From assembly GCF_000013745.1 (NCBI RefSeq), contig NC_007925.1, positions 5,022,001 through 5,086,000 of the forward strand: 64,000 nucleotides of DNA, given 5' to 3'. The position numbers and the translations under genes were made by a program. The DNA comes from Rhodopseudomonas_A palustris_F (GTDB lineage Bacteria > Pseudomonadota > Alphaproteobacteria > Rhizobiales > Xanthobacteraceae). Positions 27,706-40,800 of this stretch are shown in pieces. The notes under the pieces are model-generated. The model worked only from the letters and a program-made list of their open reading frames with translations. It searched no databases and was not told the origin of the DNA. Numbering within the stretch: position 1 is the first letter of the stretch; every line of letters starts with the position of its first letter.

Positions 27706-28542
27706 CTATGACGCTCCCAACAGGCCGGCGAGCCAGGCCCGCACGTCGCGCGGCTGCTCGAAATGCCCGGCGACGCCGCGGCTGTGGCGGCCGACCGAGA
27801 ATGCCAGGCCGCCGAGATCGGGCATGATGTTGAACACGGTTTCGTCGGTGACGTCGTCGCCGATGAACACCGGGTGGCGGCCCTTGAAGGGGGCGTGCTG
27901 CATCAGTTCCAGCACGCCGGTCGCCTTGGTGAAACCGGCGTGTTTGATCTCGCACACCGATTTGCCGGGCAGCACCTCGATCGGCGCGCTCGGCAGTTCG
28001 GCACGGATCAGCGCCACCGCCTCGTAGATCGCCTGCTCGGCATGCGGCGCCAGCCGATAATGCAGCGCCAGCGAGTAACCCTTGTCTTCCAGGAGAATGC
28101 CGGGGCTGAGCTTGGCGATCGCGGCGAGCCGGCCTTTGAGATCCTTATCCAACGGCGGCGCCTGCACTGCCACCAGATCGCCGTCCCCGGTCAGCCGCAT
28201 CTCGGCGCCGTGGCCGCCGACCGCGGGAAACCGCACCGGCGCAAAAATCAGATCGATGTCGTTCAGGGAGCGGCCGCTGACCAGCGCCATCGCGCCGCCG
28301 GTGCGCGCTTTCAGCCCGGTGAGCGTCGCTTCGAGCCCCGGCGGAACCCAGACTTCGCGCGGCGTCGGCGCAAGATCGAGCAGCGTGCCGTCGATGTCGA
28401 GCAGGATCGCGCAGTCCGACAGCTGCGGCAGCAGCGAATACGGCACCGGATCGAACCGCAGCGCGTCGACATTGTCCTGCGAACGCGCCTGCGCGGCGGG
28501 CTCTTGCTGCGCGAGGTCTTTTTGGGCGAGATCTTGCTTCAT
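27706..28542 (-). CDS. otsB: Trehalose-6-phosphate phosphatase
   Basis: A 278-residue HAD-superfamily phosphatase that removes phosphate from trehalose-6-phosphate. Motif I is LLDIDGTLLDL (nucleophile and acid Asp), motif II ALVSGRSL, and motif IV FIGDDVTDE. The first 40 residues are a Gln/Ala-rich leader and the true start might be internal. It begins 5 bp after the MFS transporter gene, suggesting one transcript with it and probably otsA. Confidence 0.93.
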   Translation of the reverse strand: MKQDLAQKDLAQQEPAAQARSQDNVDALRFDPVPYSLLPQLSDCAILLDIDGTLLDLAPTPREVWVPPGLEATLTGLKARTGGAMALVSGRSLNDIDLIFAPVRFPAVGGHGAEMRLTGDGDLVAVQAPPLDKDLKGRLAAIAKLSPGILLEDKGYSLALHYRLAPHAEQAIYEAVALIRAELPSAPIEVLPGKSVCEIKHAGFTKATGVLELMQHAPFKGRHPVFIGDDVTDETVFNIMPDLGGLAFSVGRHSRGVAGHFEQPRDVRAWLAGLLGAS

Positions 28543-28547
28543 TCACA

Positions 28548-30029
28548 CTACTCCACGGTGGCCAGCGGGCGCGCCACTGACTCAAGCGATTTTCGTTCGG
28601 CGGCGATGCCGTAGCGACGCGCGATCACCGCCGCAGCGATCATCAGGCCCGCGCCGAGAAGATAGCCCGCGAACACGCTGTTGCGCGAGCCGGTATCGAC
28701 CAGCGCGCCAAACAGCGCCGGACCGGCGACGCCGCCGATCCCAGTTCCGATGGCATAGAACAGCGCGATCGCCAACGCCCTGACTTCGAGCGGAAAGGTT
28801 TCGCTGACGGTGAGATAGGCAGCGCTGGCCGCCGGCGAGGCGAAGAAGAAGATCACCATCCAGGCGATGGTCTGGGTTTGGGCGCTGAGCGCGCCGATCG
28901 AAAACAGATACCCGGATAAAGCCAGCAGCACGCCGGAGGTTCCATAAGTCAGCGGGATCATCACCCGGCGGCCCAACGTATCGAACAGCCGCCCGAGCAG
29001 CAGCGGGCCGAGGAAATTGCCGGCGGCGAACGGCAAAATGTACCAGCCGACCTGATTGGAGGCGATGCCGAAGAAATCGGTCAGCACCAGCGCATAGGTG
29101 AAGAAGATCGCGTTGTAGAAGAACGCCTGCGCGGTCATCAGCGACAGCCCGACCAGCGAGCGCTGCCGATACAGCGTGAGCAGCGTATGGGCGACCTCGC
29201 GCAGCGGGGTATGGCTGCGCATCCGCAGCCGGATGGTCGGCAGCAGCGTCGTCACCGGCGGCGCCTGCGCGGTGCGCTCGATGTCGGCGATGATCGCGTT
29301 GGCGCGCTCGGGCTGGCCGTGGATCATCAGCCAGCGCGGGCTCTCCGGGATCCACAGCCGCATGAACAACACCGCCAGGCCGAGCACCGCTCCGGTGAGA
29401 TAAGCCAGCCGCCAGCCGTAGTCGGGGCCGATCACCGCCGGATCGAGCAGCACGATCGCCGCCACCGCGCCGAGTGCCGCGCCGACCCAGAAGCTGCCGT
29501 TGATCACGAGATCGGTGAAGCCGCGGTAGCGCGCCGGCACCAGCTCCTGGATTGTCGAATTGATCGCGGTGTATTCGCCGCCGATGCCGGCGCCGGTGAG
29601 AAAGCGAAACAGCGCGTAGCTGCCGACGCTCCAGGAAAAGGCGGTGGCGGCGGTGGCGGTGAGATACAAGGCCAACGTGATGAAGAACAGTTTCTTGCGG
29701 CCGATACGGTCGGTCAGCCAGCCGAAGCCGAGCGCGCCCAGCACCGCGCCGGCGAGATAGGCGCTGTTGGCAAGCCCGACGTCGAAATTGGAAAACTGCA
29801 ACGATGGGCTCTCTTTCAGCGCGCCGGACAGCGCACCCGCCAACGTGACTTCGAGGCCGTCGAGAATCCAGGTGATGCCGAGCGCCACCACGACGCGGGT
29901 GTGAAAGGTGCCCCAGCGCAGCCGGTCGAGCCGCGCCGGAATATCGGTCTCGATGATGCGATCGGCGCCCTCAGCCGGGACCGGCGTGCCGACCGGCTCG
30001 GCGCCTGCGACGCTGCTCACTCCGGCCAT
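28548..30029 (-). CDS. MFS transporter, sugar/metabolite:H+ symporter type
   Basis: A 493-residue twelve-helix protein of the major facilitator superfamily. The loop 2-3 signature GWLTDRIGRKKLF, the repeat GRLFDTLGRRVM and the cytoplasmic PESPRWLM after helix 6 place it in the sugar porter-like group. Substrate cannot be read from the sequence. Its 5-bp spacing to otsB hints at export or uptake of a sugar or osmolyte related to trehalose metabolism. Confidence 0.85.
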   Translation of the reverse strand: MAGVSSVAGAEPVGTPVPAEGADRIIETDIPARLDRLRWGTFHTRVVVALGITWILDGLEVTLAGALSGALKESPSLQFSNFDVGLANSAYLAGAVLGALGFGWLTDRIGRKKLFFITLALYLTATAATAFSWSVGSYALFRFLTGAGIGGEYTAINSTIQELVPARYRGFTDLVINGSFWVGAALGAVAAIVLLDPAVIGPDYGWRLAYLTGAVLGLAVLFMRLWIPESPRWLMIHGQPERANAIIADIERTAQAPPVTTLLPTIRLRMRSHTPLREVAHTLLTLYRQRSLVGLSLMTAQAFFYNAIFFTYALVLTDFFGIASNQVGWYILPFAAGNFLGPLLLGRLFDTLGRRVMIPLTYGTSGVLLALSGYLFSIGALSAQTQTIAWMVIFFFASPAASAAYLTVSETFPLEVRALAIALFYAIGTGIGGVAGPALFGALVDTGSRNSVFAGYLLGAGLMIAAAVIARRYGIAAERKSLESVARPLATVE

Positions 30030-30140
30030 TCGACCTCACCCCCGAGAGCGCCAGCGATGCGCAGGCCGTCCTGTCGCAGCTGATGGACGGTCAACCGGGC
30101 GGGCCGGCATCGGTTCCCCGTACCATAAGGTGAAGCCTTG

Positions 30141-30290
30141 TGTCCCGGACGCGAGGCCGCGTTCTTCACGCGGCGTCGCGAGCCGGGAGCGCTGCGTTCC
30201 GTAACGGCCCCGGATCTGCAGCGCACCACGCCGCAAGCGCGGCGCGCTGCGCTGCGTCCGGGGCACGCTCATCCATTGAGCAGCGTCCGG
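30141..30290. repeat. REP-type palindromic repeat (family 1)
   Basis: Blocks of GTCCCGGACGC and its complement GCGTCCGGGGCA enclose smaller hairpins around CCCCGGATCTGCAG. The same sequence family recurs at 36651-36790 and 46966-47060, always between genes. It fills most of the gap between the MFS gene and the DUF3175 gene. Confidence 0.75.
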
Positions 30291-30354
30291 GCACGCTCAT
30301 CCGAGGAACGCACTCTATCTGCAGCCGTTGCCCGATAAAACCTGGAGATACGTC

Positions 30355-30726
30355 ATGGCGCGAACAACGGCATCCGGAGCGACCAAGAAGACCGCACGCA
30401 AGACCACTGCGAAGAAATCCTCGGCGCGCAAGACGGCGAAGCGCAAGACGGCGACCCCAAAGCGTTGGTCGCAACACGTCACCGAGGAGAGCGATGCGCT
30501 GGACTTGAAGCAAGGCGTGTTCACGCTGCACGACCCGAGAAAGATCGCGGCGTCGTTGAAGCGCTCGGCGGAACAGAGTTCGCGGCGCAAGACCGGCGCC
30601 TACCGCTCGGCGCTGTCGATGCTGACGTTCTACGTCAACCGCGCCGGCAAGACGCTGCCCAAGACGCAGCGTGAACGGCTGGAGCGCGCCAAGGACGAAT
30701 TGAAGCGGCAGTTCGGCCGGGAGTAA
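30355..30726 (+). CDS. DUF3175 family small basic protein
   Basis: A 123-residue protein starting at ATG 30355, with GGAGA 9 bases upstream. The first 38 residues are Lys/Ala/Thr-rich and histone-H1-like (KKTARKTTAKKSSARKTAKR). The rest carries the DUF3175 pattern: KRWSQHVTEESDALDL, GVFTLHDPRKIAASLKRSAE, SALSMLTFYVNRAGKTLP. The function of the family is unknown; the basic tail suggests nucleic-acid binding. Confidence 0.8.
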   Translation: MARTTASGATKKTARKTTAKKSSARKTAKRKTATPKRWSQHVTEESDALDLKQGVFTLHDPRKIAASLKRSAEQSSRRKTGAYRSALSMLTFYVNRAGKTLPKTQRERLERAKDELKRQFGRE

Positions 30727-30738
30727 CAGCCACAAGCT

Positions 30739-31083
30739 GTAGCCCGGGTGAGCGCAGCGACACCCGGGAACGGAGCCAAGCCACGACGAGGCGCTCCCTC
30801 GCGATTCCCGGATTTCGCTTCGCTTCATCCAGGCTACAGGCTACAGGCTTCGTCCGGGCGACAGCCTTTCAACACATTCCGAATTGAAGTAGGCCACTCG
30901 CCTCGATTGCGGCGGCTCAACGAAGTAGCCCGGGTGAGCGCAGCGATACCCGGGAACAGAGCCAAACCACGACGAGACGCTCCCTCGTGATTCCCGGATT
31001 TCGCTTCGCTCCATCCAGGCTACAAACTACAAACTTCGTCCGGGCGACAGCATCTCAACACATTCCGAACTGAAGTAGGCCAC
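30739..31083. repeat. Tandem pair of about 160-bp intergenic repeats
   Basis: Copy A (30739-30898) and copy B (30925-31083) share the order GTAGCCCGGGTGAGCGCAGC, a CTCCCTCG/TGATTCCCGG block, ATCCAGGCTACA, CGTCCGGGCGACAGC and GAAGTAGGCCAC, with scattered changes. Neither holds a gene. Bases 31090-31190 carry another palindromic intergenic motif (ATGGCCGGG...CCCGGCCAT). Confidence 0.8.
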
Positions 31084-31267
31084 CGCCCTCTCCGCGTCAT
31101 GGCCGGGCTCGTCCCGGCCATCTACGGACACGGATACGGCGCGGCTTGTGGGCGTGGATGGCCGCGACAAGCGCGGCCATGACGTGTTGGAGGCAGTGCC
31201 CGATAGGTTCGCCACACCCGTAGCCACGCAACCAGGAGTGAGCCCTCCTGAGCGCCGCGACAGGCAA

Positions 31268-33310
31268 CTACGCCGCGCGGATCGTGGCCATGAAGCGGTC
31301 GAGCTCGGCGCGCAGCCGCGCGCTTTCCGCCGACAGGCTCTGCGCCGAATTCAGCACCTGCGCCGAGGCGGCGCCGGTCTCGGCGGCGCCGCGGTTGACC
31401 GCGGTGATGTTGCCGGCGACCTGCTGGGTGCCTTGCGCCACGCTGTGCACGCTCGAGGCGATCTCGCGGGTCGCGGTGCCCTGCTCGGTCACCGCGCTGG
31501 CGATGGTCGAGGCGATGGTCGAAATCTGTCCGATGGTGTCGCCGATCTGTTTGATCGCCGCCACCGATTCCTGCGTCGCGCTCTGCATTTCGGCGACTTG
31601 CGCGGAGATCTCCTCGGTGGCCTTGGCGGTCTGGCTGGCCAGCGACTTCACTTCGGAGGCCACCACGGCGAAGCCGCGTCCGGACTCGCCGGCGCGGGCG
31701 GCCTCGATGGTTGCATTCAAGGCCAGCAGATTGGTCTGCTCGGCGATCGCGGTGATCAGTTTCACCACGTCGCCGATCTGCTGCGCGGCGTGGCTCAATT
31801 TGCCGATCCGGCTGTCGGTCTCGCGGGCCTGGCTCACCGCGCCGTCGGCGATCCGGCTGGATTCGGTGACCTGGCGGCCGATCTCGCCGACCGAGGCGGA
31901 CAATTGTTCGGTGGCGGTGGCGACCGACTGCATGTTGGAGGACGCCTCCGACGACGCGCCGGCGACCTCGCCGGACAGGCTCTGCGTGGTTTCCGCGGTG
32001 CGGGTCAAGGTGCCGGCCGCGGTCTCCAGTTGCTCGGCGGAGGCCGAGACGTGCGCCACGATGGCGCCGACCGCGGATTCGAATTCGTCGGCGAACCGGA
32101 TCAGTTCGGCGCGCCGCGCCGCGGCGGCGGCCGTGCTCTGGGCTTCCTGAGCCTCGGCGTCGCGCGCGGCCTTGCTGACCGCCTGGACCTTGAACTCCTC
32201 GACCGCGGCGGCCATCTCGCCGATCTCGTCGTTGCGGCCGAGCCCCGGCAGCACCACCTCGAAATCGCCGCCGGCGAGCTTGCGCATCGCCACGCACATC
32301 GCCGTCATCGGCCGGGAGATGCCGCGGCCGAGCAGGATCGCCAGCACGCCGCCGAGCAGGAAACCGCCGATGCCGAGCATCGCCACCAGCCGCTCGGTGG
32401 AACTGACGCTGGCATCGGACTCCGTTTCCAAGCGCTGCTGATCCGCCAGCAGGTCGGCCTTCATTGCCGCCGAGCTTTGGGTGATCGCGCTCGCCGAGGC
32501 CACCATCTTGGCCAGCAGCGCGTCGATCGATTTGGAGTTCTCGATCAGCTTGGCCAGCGCCTGCTTGTAACCGTCGAGCAGCTCGGTGATTTCCTTCAGC
32601 TTGTCGATGACGGACTGGTTGTTGGTAGAGATCGCGCGCAGCGAATTCTCGACGAATTTCAGCCGCGCTACCGCGCTATCGGCCACCGTGCGGTCGGAAT
32701 TGATCACGAAAGTGTTCGCCAGCGTGGTGGCCGCGAGATATTGCCCGGACACCTGCTTGGCGCCGAGTTCGATCGCCGGCAGATCCTCGTCGGCGGCGAT
32801 GCTGGCCAGATCGTCGAGCTTGTAGCGCAGGCTGGTGCCGCCGCGGGTCAATTGGTTCTGCGTCACGCTCGCGCTATCGGTCTTGACCGCGAGAATGTCG
32901 GCGAACACCTTGGTGAAGGTGGCGAACTCGGCCGATAGCCTGGTCACCTTGTCGCGTCGCGCGGCGTCGCTGGTGGCCTTCAGCGAGGCGTCGATGGCGT
33001 CCTTCAACGCGACTTCCGCGGCCAGCGCCGCCTTGGCGTCGTCGTCCTTGCCGGTGACCACGTAATACCGCGCCAGCGCCTGGTAGGAGATCAGTTCGCG
33101 ATCGATGTTGCGGGCGAGATCGGACTCCTGCACGCTGGTGCGATAGCCGACCACCACCGCGGAGACCCGCTCGAAGCCGAGATAGGCGAGGCCCATGCTG
33201 ATGGCGGTGATGCCGAGCACCACCGCAAAGCCGAGCGTGACCTTGCCGCGAAACCGCAGCGTCGGAAGCATCGCGGACCTCGCGGCACCGCCCAGATGTT
33301 GCTCCGTCAC
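31268..33310 (-). CDS. Membrane methyl-accepting chemotaxis protein
   Basis: A 680-residue transducer: N-terminal membrane helix (about 24-45), a periplasmic helical bundle of about 280 residues, a second membrane helix (about 312-333), HAMP domain (GRGISRPMTAM, GRNDEIGEMAAAVEEF), and a full MCP signalling domain with the tip INLLALNATIEAARAGE-like sequence (NLLALNATIEAARAGESGRG). The ligand is unknown. Met14 is an alternative start. No che genes are nearby, so it is an orphan receptor. Confidence 0.9.
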   Translation of the reverse strand: MTEQHLGGAARSAMLPTLRFRGKVTLGFAVVLGITAISMGLAYLGFERVSAVVVGYRTSVQESDLARNIDRELISYQALARYYVVTGKDDDAKAALAAEVALKDAIDASLKATSDAARRDKVTRLSAEFATFTKVFADILAVKTDSASVTQNQLTRGGTSLRYKLDDLASIAADEDLPAIELGAKQVSGQYLAATTLANTFVINSDRTVADSAVARLKFVENSLRAISTNNQSVIDKLKEITELLDGYKQALAKLIENSKSIDALLAKMVASASAITQSSAAMKADLLADQQRLETESDASVSSTERLVAMLGIGGFLLGGVLAILLGRGISRPMTAMCVAMRKLAGGDFEVVLPGLGRNDEIGEMAAAVEEFKVQAVSKAARDAEAQEAQSTAAAAARRAELIRFADEFESAVGAIVAHVSASAEQLETAAGTLTRTAETTQSLSGEVAGASSEASSNMQSVATATEQLSASVGEIGRQVTESSRIADGAVSQARETDSRIGKLSHAAQQIGDVVKLITAIAEQTNLLALNATIEAARAGESGRGFAVVASEVKSLASQTAKATEEISAQVAEMQSATQESVAAIKQIGDTIGQISTIASTIASAVTEQGTATREIASSVHSVAQGTQQVAGNITAVNRGAAETGAASAQVLNSAQSLSAESARLRAELDRFMATIRAA

Positions 33311-33651
33311 GTCGCGCTCCCCGGTTCCCAGCAGTCGTCATCTCCGGAAACGACCGGAGTATCGGCGCAACGTTAGGTGACAATGGCTAAAGGGTCGTAA
33401 AGCGCAGGTTGCGCTGCGAAGCGTCGGCGCCCTGTGGGCGAGGAATCGCACCGGCGTCGATTCACCGCGGGCAACGCAATACCGCCCGTTACGCTTTCTG
33501 CACTGTCGGCGACGTCCCTGCTCGCCTCCGGGGCCAAGCCCGGAGCAAGCCTTGATGACGCCGCTGCGACGGCGCCGGGGAAAAATCCCAGTTGCAAAGT
33601 CGCCGCGCAGTGCTTCTAATCAGACTAATTAAAAAGTAGCGGGAGGTTCGG
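33311..33651. promoter_or_regulatory. Divergent control region between chemoreceptor and coxS genes
   Basis: There is no gene here. The last 50 bases before coxS are AT-rich (TAATCAGACTAATTAAAAAG), with GGGAGG at 33641-33646 spaced 5 bases from the GTG start of coxS. I could not define a promoter beyond this. Confidence 0.35.
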
Positions 33652-34137
<486 letters not shown>

Positions 34138-34230
34138 TACTTCCGCGCTCCGACTACCGCGAACCAAATAACAGGCTGCGATCCGCGTCGTCAAAGAATT
34201 CGCGCGCGCAGACCGACAGGGAGAGATGTC

Positions 34231-36591
<2,361 letters not shown>

Positions 36592-36650
36592 TGATGACGA
36601 GGGCGACGCATCAAGCGAGGCCCATGGTCGCGGTGTCGCTGATGAGCGCC

Positions 36651-36790
36651 GTGCCCCGGACGCAGCGCAGCACGCCGCTCTTGCGGCGTGCTGCGCTGCA
36701 GAGCCGGGGCCGTTACGAAACGCGGCACCTGGAACGGTCCCGGGTCGGCGTCGCAGCGCCAAGAGCGCCGCACTTTGCCCGGGACACCAT
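36651..36790. repeat. REP-type palindromic repeat (family 1) between coxL and coxM
   Basis: The GTGCCCCGGACGCAGCGC arm and the complementary CCCGGGACACC end enclose hairpins, as at 30141-30290. It occupies most of the 236-bp coxL-coxM gap, where it may form mRNA secondary structure and reduce expression of the third gene. Confidence 0.75.
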
Positions 36791-36827
36791 GCCCCGAAAT
36801 CAAATTCATCTCTGAGGGAGACCCGCG

Positions 36828-37628
36828 ATGTATTCCACCAATTATCACCGCCCGGCCACGGTCGACGAAGCGGTGGCGCTGTTCGCCAAGGGCAGCGACG
36901 CCAAATATCTCGCCGGCGGCCACACCCTGCTTCCGGTGATGAAGCAGCGGCTCGCCGCGCCCAGCGACGTCATCGACATCGCGCGGATTCCGACGCTGAT
37001 CGGCATCGAGGCCAGCGCCGACACGCTGACCATCAAGGCCGCCACCACCTATTACGACATCCTCAGCAGCGCCGACGTCAAGCGGACGATCCCGGCGGTC
37101 GCGCATCTGACCTCGGTGCTGGGCGATCCAGCGGTGCGCTATCGCGGCACCATCGGCGGCTCGGTCGCCACCAACGATCCGACCGCGGACTATCCGGCCG
37201 CGGTGCTGGCGCTGAACGCTACGGTGAAGACCAACAAGCGCGAGATTCCCGCCGACCAGTTCTTCAAAGGGCTGTTCACCACCGCGCTGGAGAACGACGA
37301 GATCATCACCGCGATCGCGTTTCCGATTCCGCAGATCGCCGGCTACGCCAAGATGCGCAACCCAGCGTCGCGCTTCGCGCTGACCGCGGTGTTCGTCGCC
37401 AAGCTGAAATCCGGCGAAATCCGCGTCGCCGCCACCGGCGCCTCGCAGGACGGCGTGATGCGGGTGCCGGTGATCGAACAGGCGCTCAGCAACGACTGGT
37501 CGGCCGCGGCGCTCGACGGCATCACCATCTCCGAAGAAGGGCTGATGGCCGACATCCACGGCACCTCGGACTATCGCGCCAATCTGATCAAGGTGATGGC
37601 GCAGCGCGCGGTGACCGCGGCGGGGTGA
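36828..37628 (+). CDS. coxM: Molybdenum hydroxylase FAD-binding medium subunit
   Basis: A 266-residue CoxM-type flavoprotein. FAD contacts are visible: KYLAGGHTLLPVMK and the TIGGSVATNDP loop (usual consensus TIGGNxxxxDP). It relays electrons from the iron-sulphur clusters of CoxS to the acceptor. GGGAG lies 7-12 bases ahead of ATG. Its size is slightly below the usual 280-290 residues, but both domains are present. Confidence 0.92.
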   Translation: MYSTNYHRPATVDEAVALFAKGSDAKYLAGGHTLLPVMKQRLAAPSDVIDIARIPTLIGIEASADTLTIKAATTYYDILSSADVKRTIPAVAHLTSVLGDPAVRYRGTIGGSVATNDPTADYPAAVLALNATVKTNKREIPADQFFKGLFTTALENDEIITAIAFPIPQIAGYAKMRNPASRFALTAVFVAKLKSGEIRVAATGASQDGVMRVPVIEQALSNDWSAAALDGITISEEGLMADIHGTSDYRANLIKVMAQRAVTAAG

Positions 37629-37656
37629 AGCACGACTGCGATTCAACAAATAAGCC

Positions 37657-37770
37657 GTCATTCCGGGGCACGAGCAGCTTTAGCTGCGAGTGAGCCCGGA
37701 ATCCATAACCACCGCAGGGATTATGGATTCCGGACTTGCTCGTTCTTACGAACTCGCAATCCGGAATGAC
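37657..37770. repeat. Palindromic intergenic repeat (family 2) between coxM and the carboxylase gene
   Basis: GTCATTCCGGGGCACGAGC at one edge and GCAATCCGGAATGAC at the other, with an inner inverted pair GGAATCCATAA/TTATGGATTCC. It lies between two convergent genes, so it may also end both transcripts. A relative lies at 52483-52617. Confidence 0.75.
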
Positions 37771-37800
37771 GGCCTCTTGGGTATCGAACGCGTCGACAAC

Positions 37801-40800
37801 TCACCCCTCCGCAATCACCGCCACCACGTCTCCGGCGCGCAGCGTCTGCCCCGGCTTGATGCGGATCGACGCCAAGCGTCCGGCGACCGGCGCCGGCACG
37901 CTGATCTCCATCTTCATCGATTCGATGATCGCCAGCGTGTCGCCGGCCGCGACCATGGCGCCTTCGTCGACCAGAATCTTCCAGACGTTGCCCGGCACTT
38001 CGGAAAACACCCCGGTCGCACCGTCGGGGATGTCGTCGGGCGCGGCTTCTGCACCGGCCGACTCATCATCCTGAACCGCGTCGAGCCGCAATTGTTTCCA
38101 GCGCTGCCGCTCGGCCTCGAACGCCGCCTGCTGGCGCTGCTTGAACGCCGCGATGCTATCCTGATCCCGCGCCAGCCCCTTGGCGTAGTCCGCATAGGAA
38201 AACACCGTTTCCTCGATGCGCAGGGGATATTGGCCGTGCGGAAACGCCTCGCGGGCCTCCAGCAATTCGGAGGCGCTGACCGGGAAGAATCTGATCTGGT
38301 CGAAGAACCGCAACAGCCACGGATGGCCGGGGGTGAATTCCGGCGTCGAGCGCCAGGAATTCCACATCTGGATGGTGCGGCCGAACAGTTGATAACCGCC
38401 CGGCCCTTCCATGCCGTAGATGCACATATAGGCGCCGCCGATGCCGACGGCGTTTTCCGGCGTCCAGGTCCGCGCTGGATTGTACTTCGTGGTCACCAGC
38501 CGATGCCGCGGATCGACCGGGGTCGCCACCGGCGCGCCGAGATAGACGTCGCCGAGGCCAAGCACCAAATAGCTGGCGTCGAACACGATGCGCTGCACCG
38601 CGGCCTCATCGTCGAGCCCGTTGATGCGCCGGATGAAATCGATGTTCGACGGGCACCACGGCGCATCAGGCCGCACCAGTTCCTGATATTTGTGCATCGC
38701 CTTGACCGCCTGCGGGTCGTTCCACGACAGCGGCAGATGCACGACGCGGCTCGGCACGCGCATGGCATCGACCGCCGGCAGTTCGCCTTCGATGGCGGCC
38801 AGCGCGTCGAGCAGTTTGCGGCGCGATAGCGTGGCGCCGTCGTAATGGATCTGCAACGAGCGGATACCTGGGGTGAGATCGATCAGCCCGGGCAATTTCG
38901 CCGCGGCCACCGCGTCGGCCAACAGCTGCACCCGCAACCGCAGCGCGATGTCCAATTCCATCGGGCCGTATTCGACCAATAGATTGTCGTCGCCGGCGCG
39001 GCGATAGACCACTGGCATGGCGCCGTCGTCGCGCCCCGCCACGATCGCCGAGCCAAGCTCGCGCGGCCCGGCGAGCACCGTCGGGCCGGCGACCGGGTCG
39101 TCATCGCGCGGCAGCGGCACGAAGCGAACCTTGTCGCCAGGCTTGAGCTGGCCGATCTTCCACAATTCGTCACGCGCCACCACCGCAGGGCAGACGAAGC
39201 CGCCGAGGCTCGGGCCATCGGGACCGAGAATGATCGGCATGTCGCCGGTGAAATCCAGCGAGCCGACCGCATAGGCGTTGTCGTGAATATTCGAGGGATG
39301 CAGGCCCGCCTCGCCGCCGTCGGCGCGCGCCCATTGCGGCTTCGGCCCGATCAGCCGGACGCCGGTGCGCGCGGAATTGAAATGCACCTCGTAGTCGGTG
39401 GAAAACAACGTCGCGATATCGTCGTCGCGGAAGAAATCCGGCGCGCCGTGCGGGCCGTAGATCACGCCGATCTGCCAGGCGCGGGTGAACGGCGGGATCT
39501 CGTCAGGCGTAGCCGCGCGGGGTGCGGCGAGAGCGTCGCTCTCCGCAACGATATGCAGCACGTCGCCGGGTTTCAGCGCACCGGTCGAATGGCCGCCGAA
39601 CGCGCCCAGCATGAACACCGCGCGTGAGCCAAGAATCTGCGGCGCGTCGAAGCCGCCGCGAACCGCGAGGTAACAGCGCTGCCCGGCGCCGTCGATCTTG
39701 CCGATTTGCAGCGTCTGCCCCGCTTTCACAGCTACCGGCGCGTGATGCGCGATCGCGACGCCGTCGAGCTTCGCCAGCATGTGGGCGCCCGCCAGCCCGA
39801 TCACCGCGTCGGTGTTGAAACGCAGCGTCGGCCCGTTGACGGTGAGTTCGAGCGCGGCGGTGACCTCGGGATTGCCGACAATGATATTAGCAAGCCGGAA
39901 CGAGCGCTCGTCCATCGGCCCCGACGGCGGCACGCCGACGTGCCACAGATGCAGCCGCCCCGGCAATTCCTGCAAGCCGGACTGCGCGCCGGGCGCCAGC
40001 ACGTCGATGGTGCGGGGTGCGAACGCGAAACTCGCAAGTACATTGGTGGCGACGCGGCCAGAGCGAAACAGCTCGGAGCCGGCGATGGCGCGCAGATAGT
40101 CCAGATTGGTCTCGATGCCGGCGACGCGGGATTGCTGCAGCGCGTCGCGTAGTTTATCAATCGCCTGATCGCGGCTGTCGGCATGCACGATCAGCTTGGC
40201 CAGCATCGGATCGTAGAACGGCGTCACCTCGACGCCGGTCTCGATCCAACCATCGACCCGCACGCCGTCCGGAAATTCCACATCCGTCAGCCGGCCGGCG
40301 CTGGGGCGAAAGCCGGCGTTGGGATTTTCCGCGTAGAGCCGCACCTCGATCGCGGCGCCCTGCGGCGGGCGCGGCGTGTAGTTCGCAAGCGGGCTGTCGC
40401 CAGCCGCCTGCCGCACCATCCATTCCACCAGATCGACGCCGAACACCGCTTCGGTCACCGGATGCTCGACCTGCAGCCTTGTGTTCACCTCGAGAAAATA
40501 GAAGTCCTCGCGCGCGACGTCGTAGATGAATTCGACGGTGCCGGCGGACTGATAGGCGACGCTCTCGCCCAACGCCACCGCAGCGCGATGCAGCCGCGTA
40601 CGGAGTTCGTCACTGAGGCCCGGCGCCGGGGTCTCCTCGATCACTTTCTGGTTGCGCCGCTGCAGCGAGCAGTCGCGCTCGCCGAGCGCGATCACTTTGC
40701 CCTGACCGTCGCCGAATATCTGCACCTCGATGTGGCGCGCCTCGGCGACGAAACGCTCCAGATAGACTCGGGCGTCGCCGAAGCTCGCCTTTGCGGTGCG

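Noticed and set aside
31122..32297. 391-residue Arg/Gly-rich frame within the membrane chemoreceptor gene
   Set aside because: It is a same-strand, out-of-frame shadow of the MCP signalling domain.
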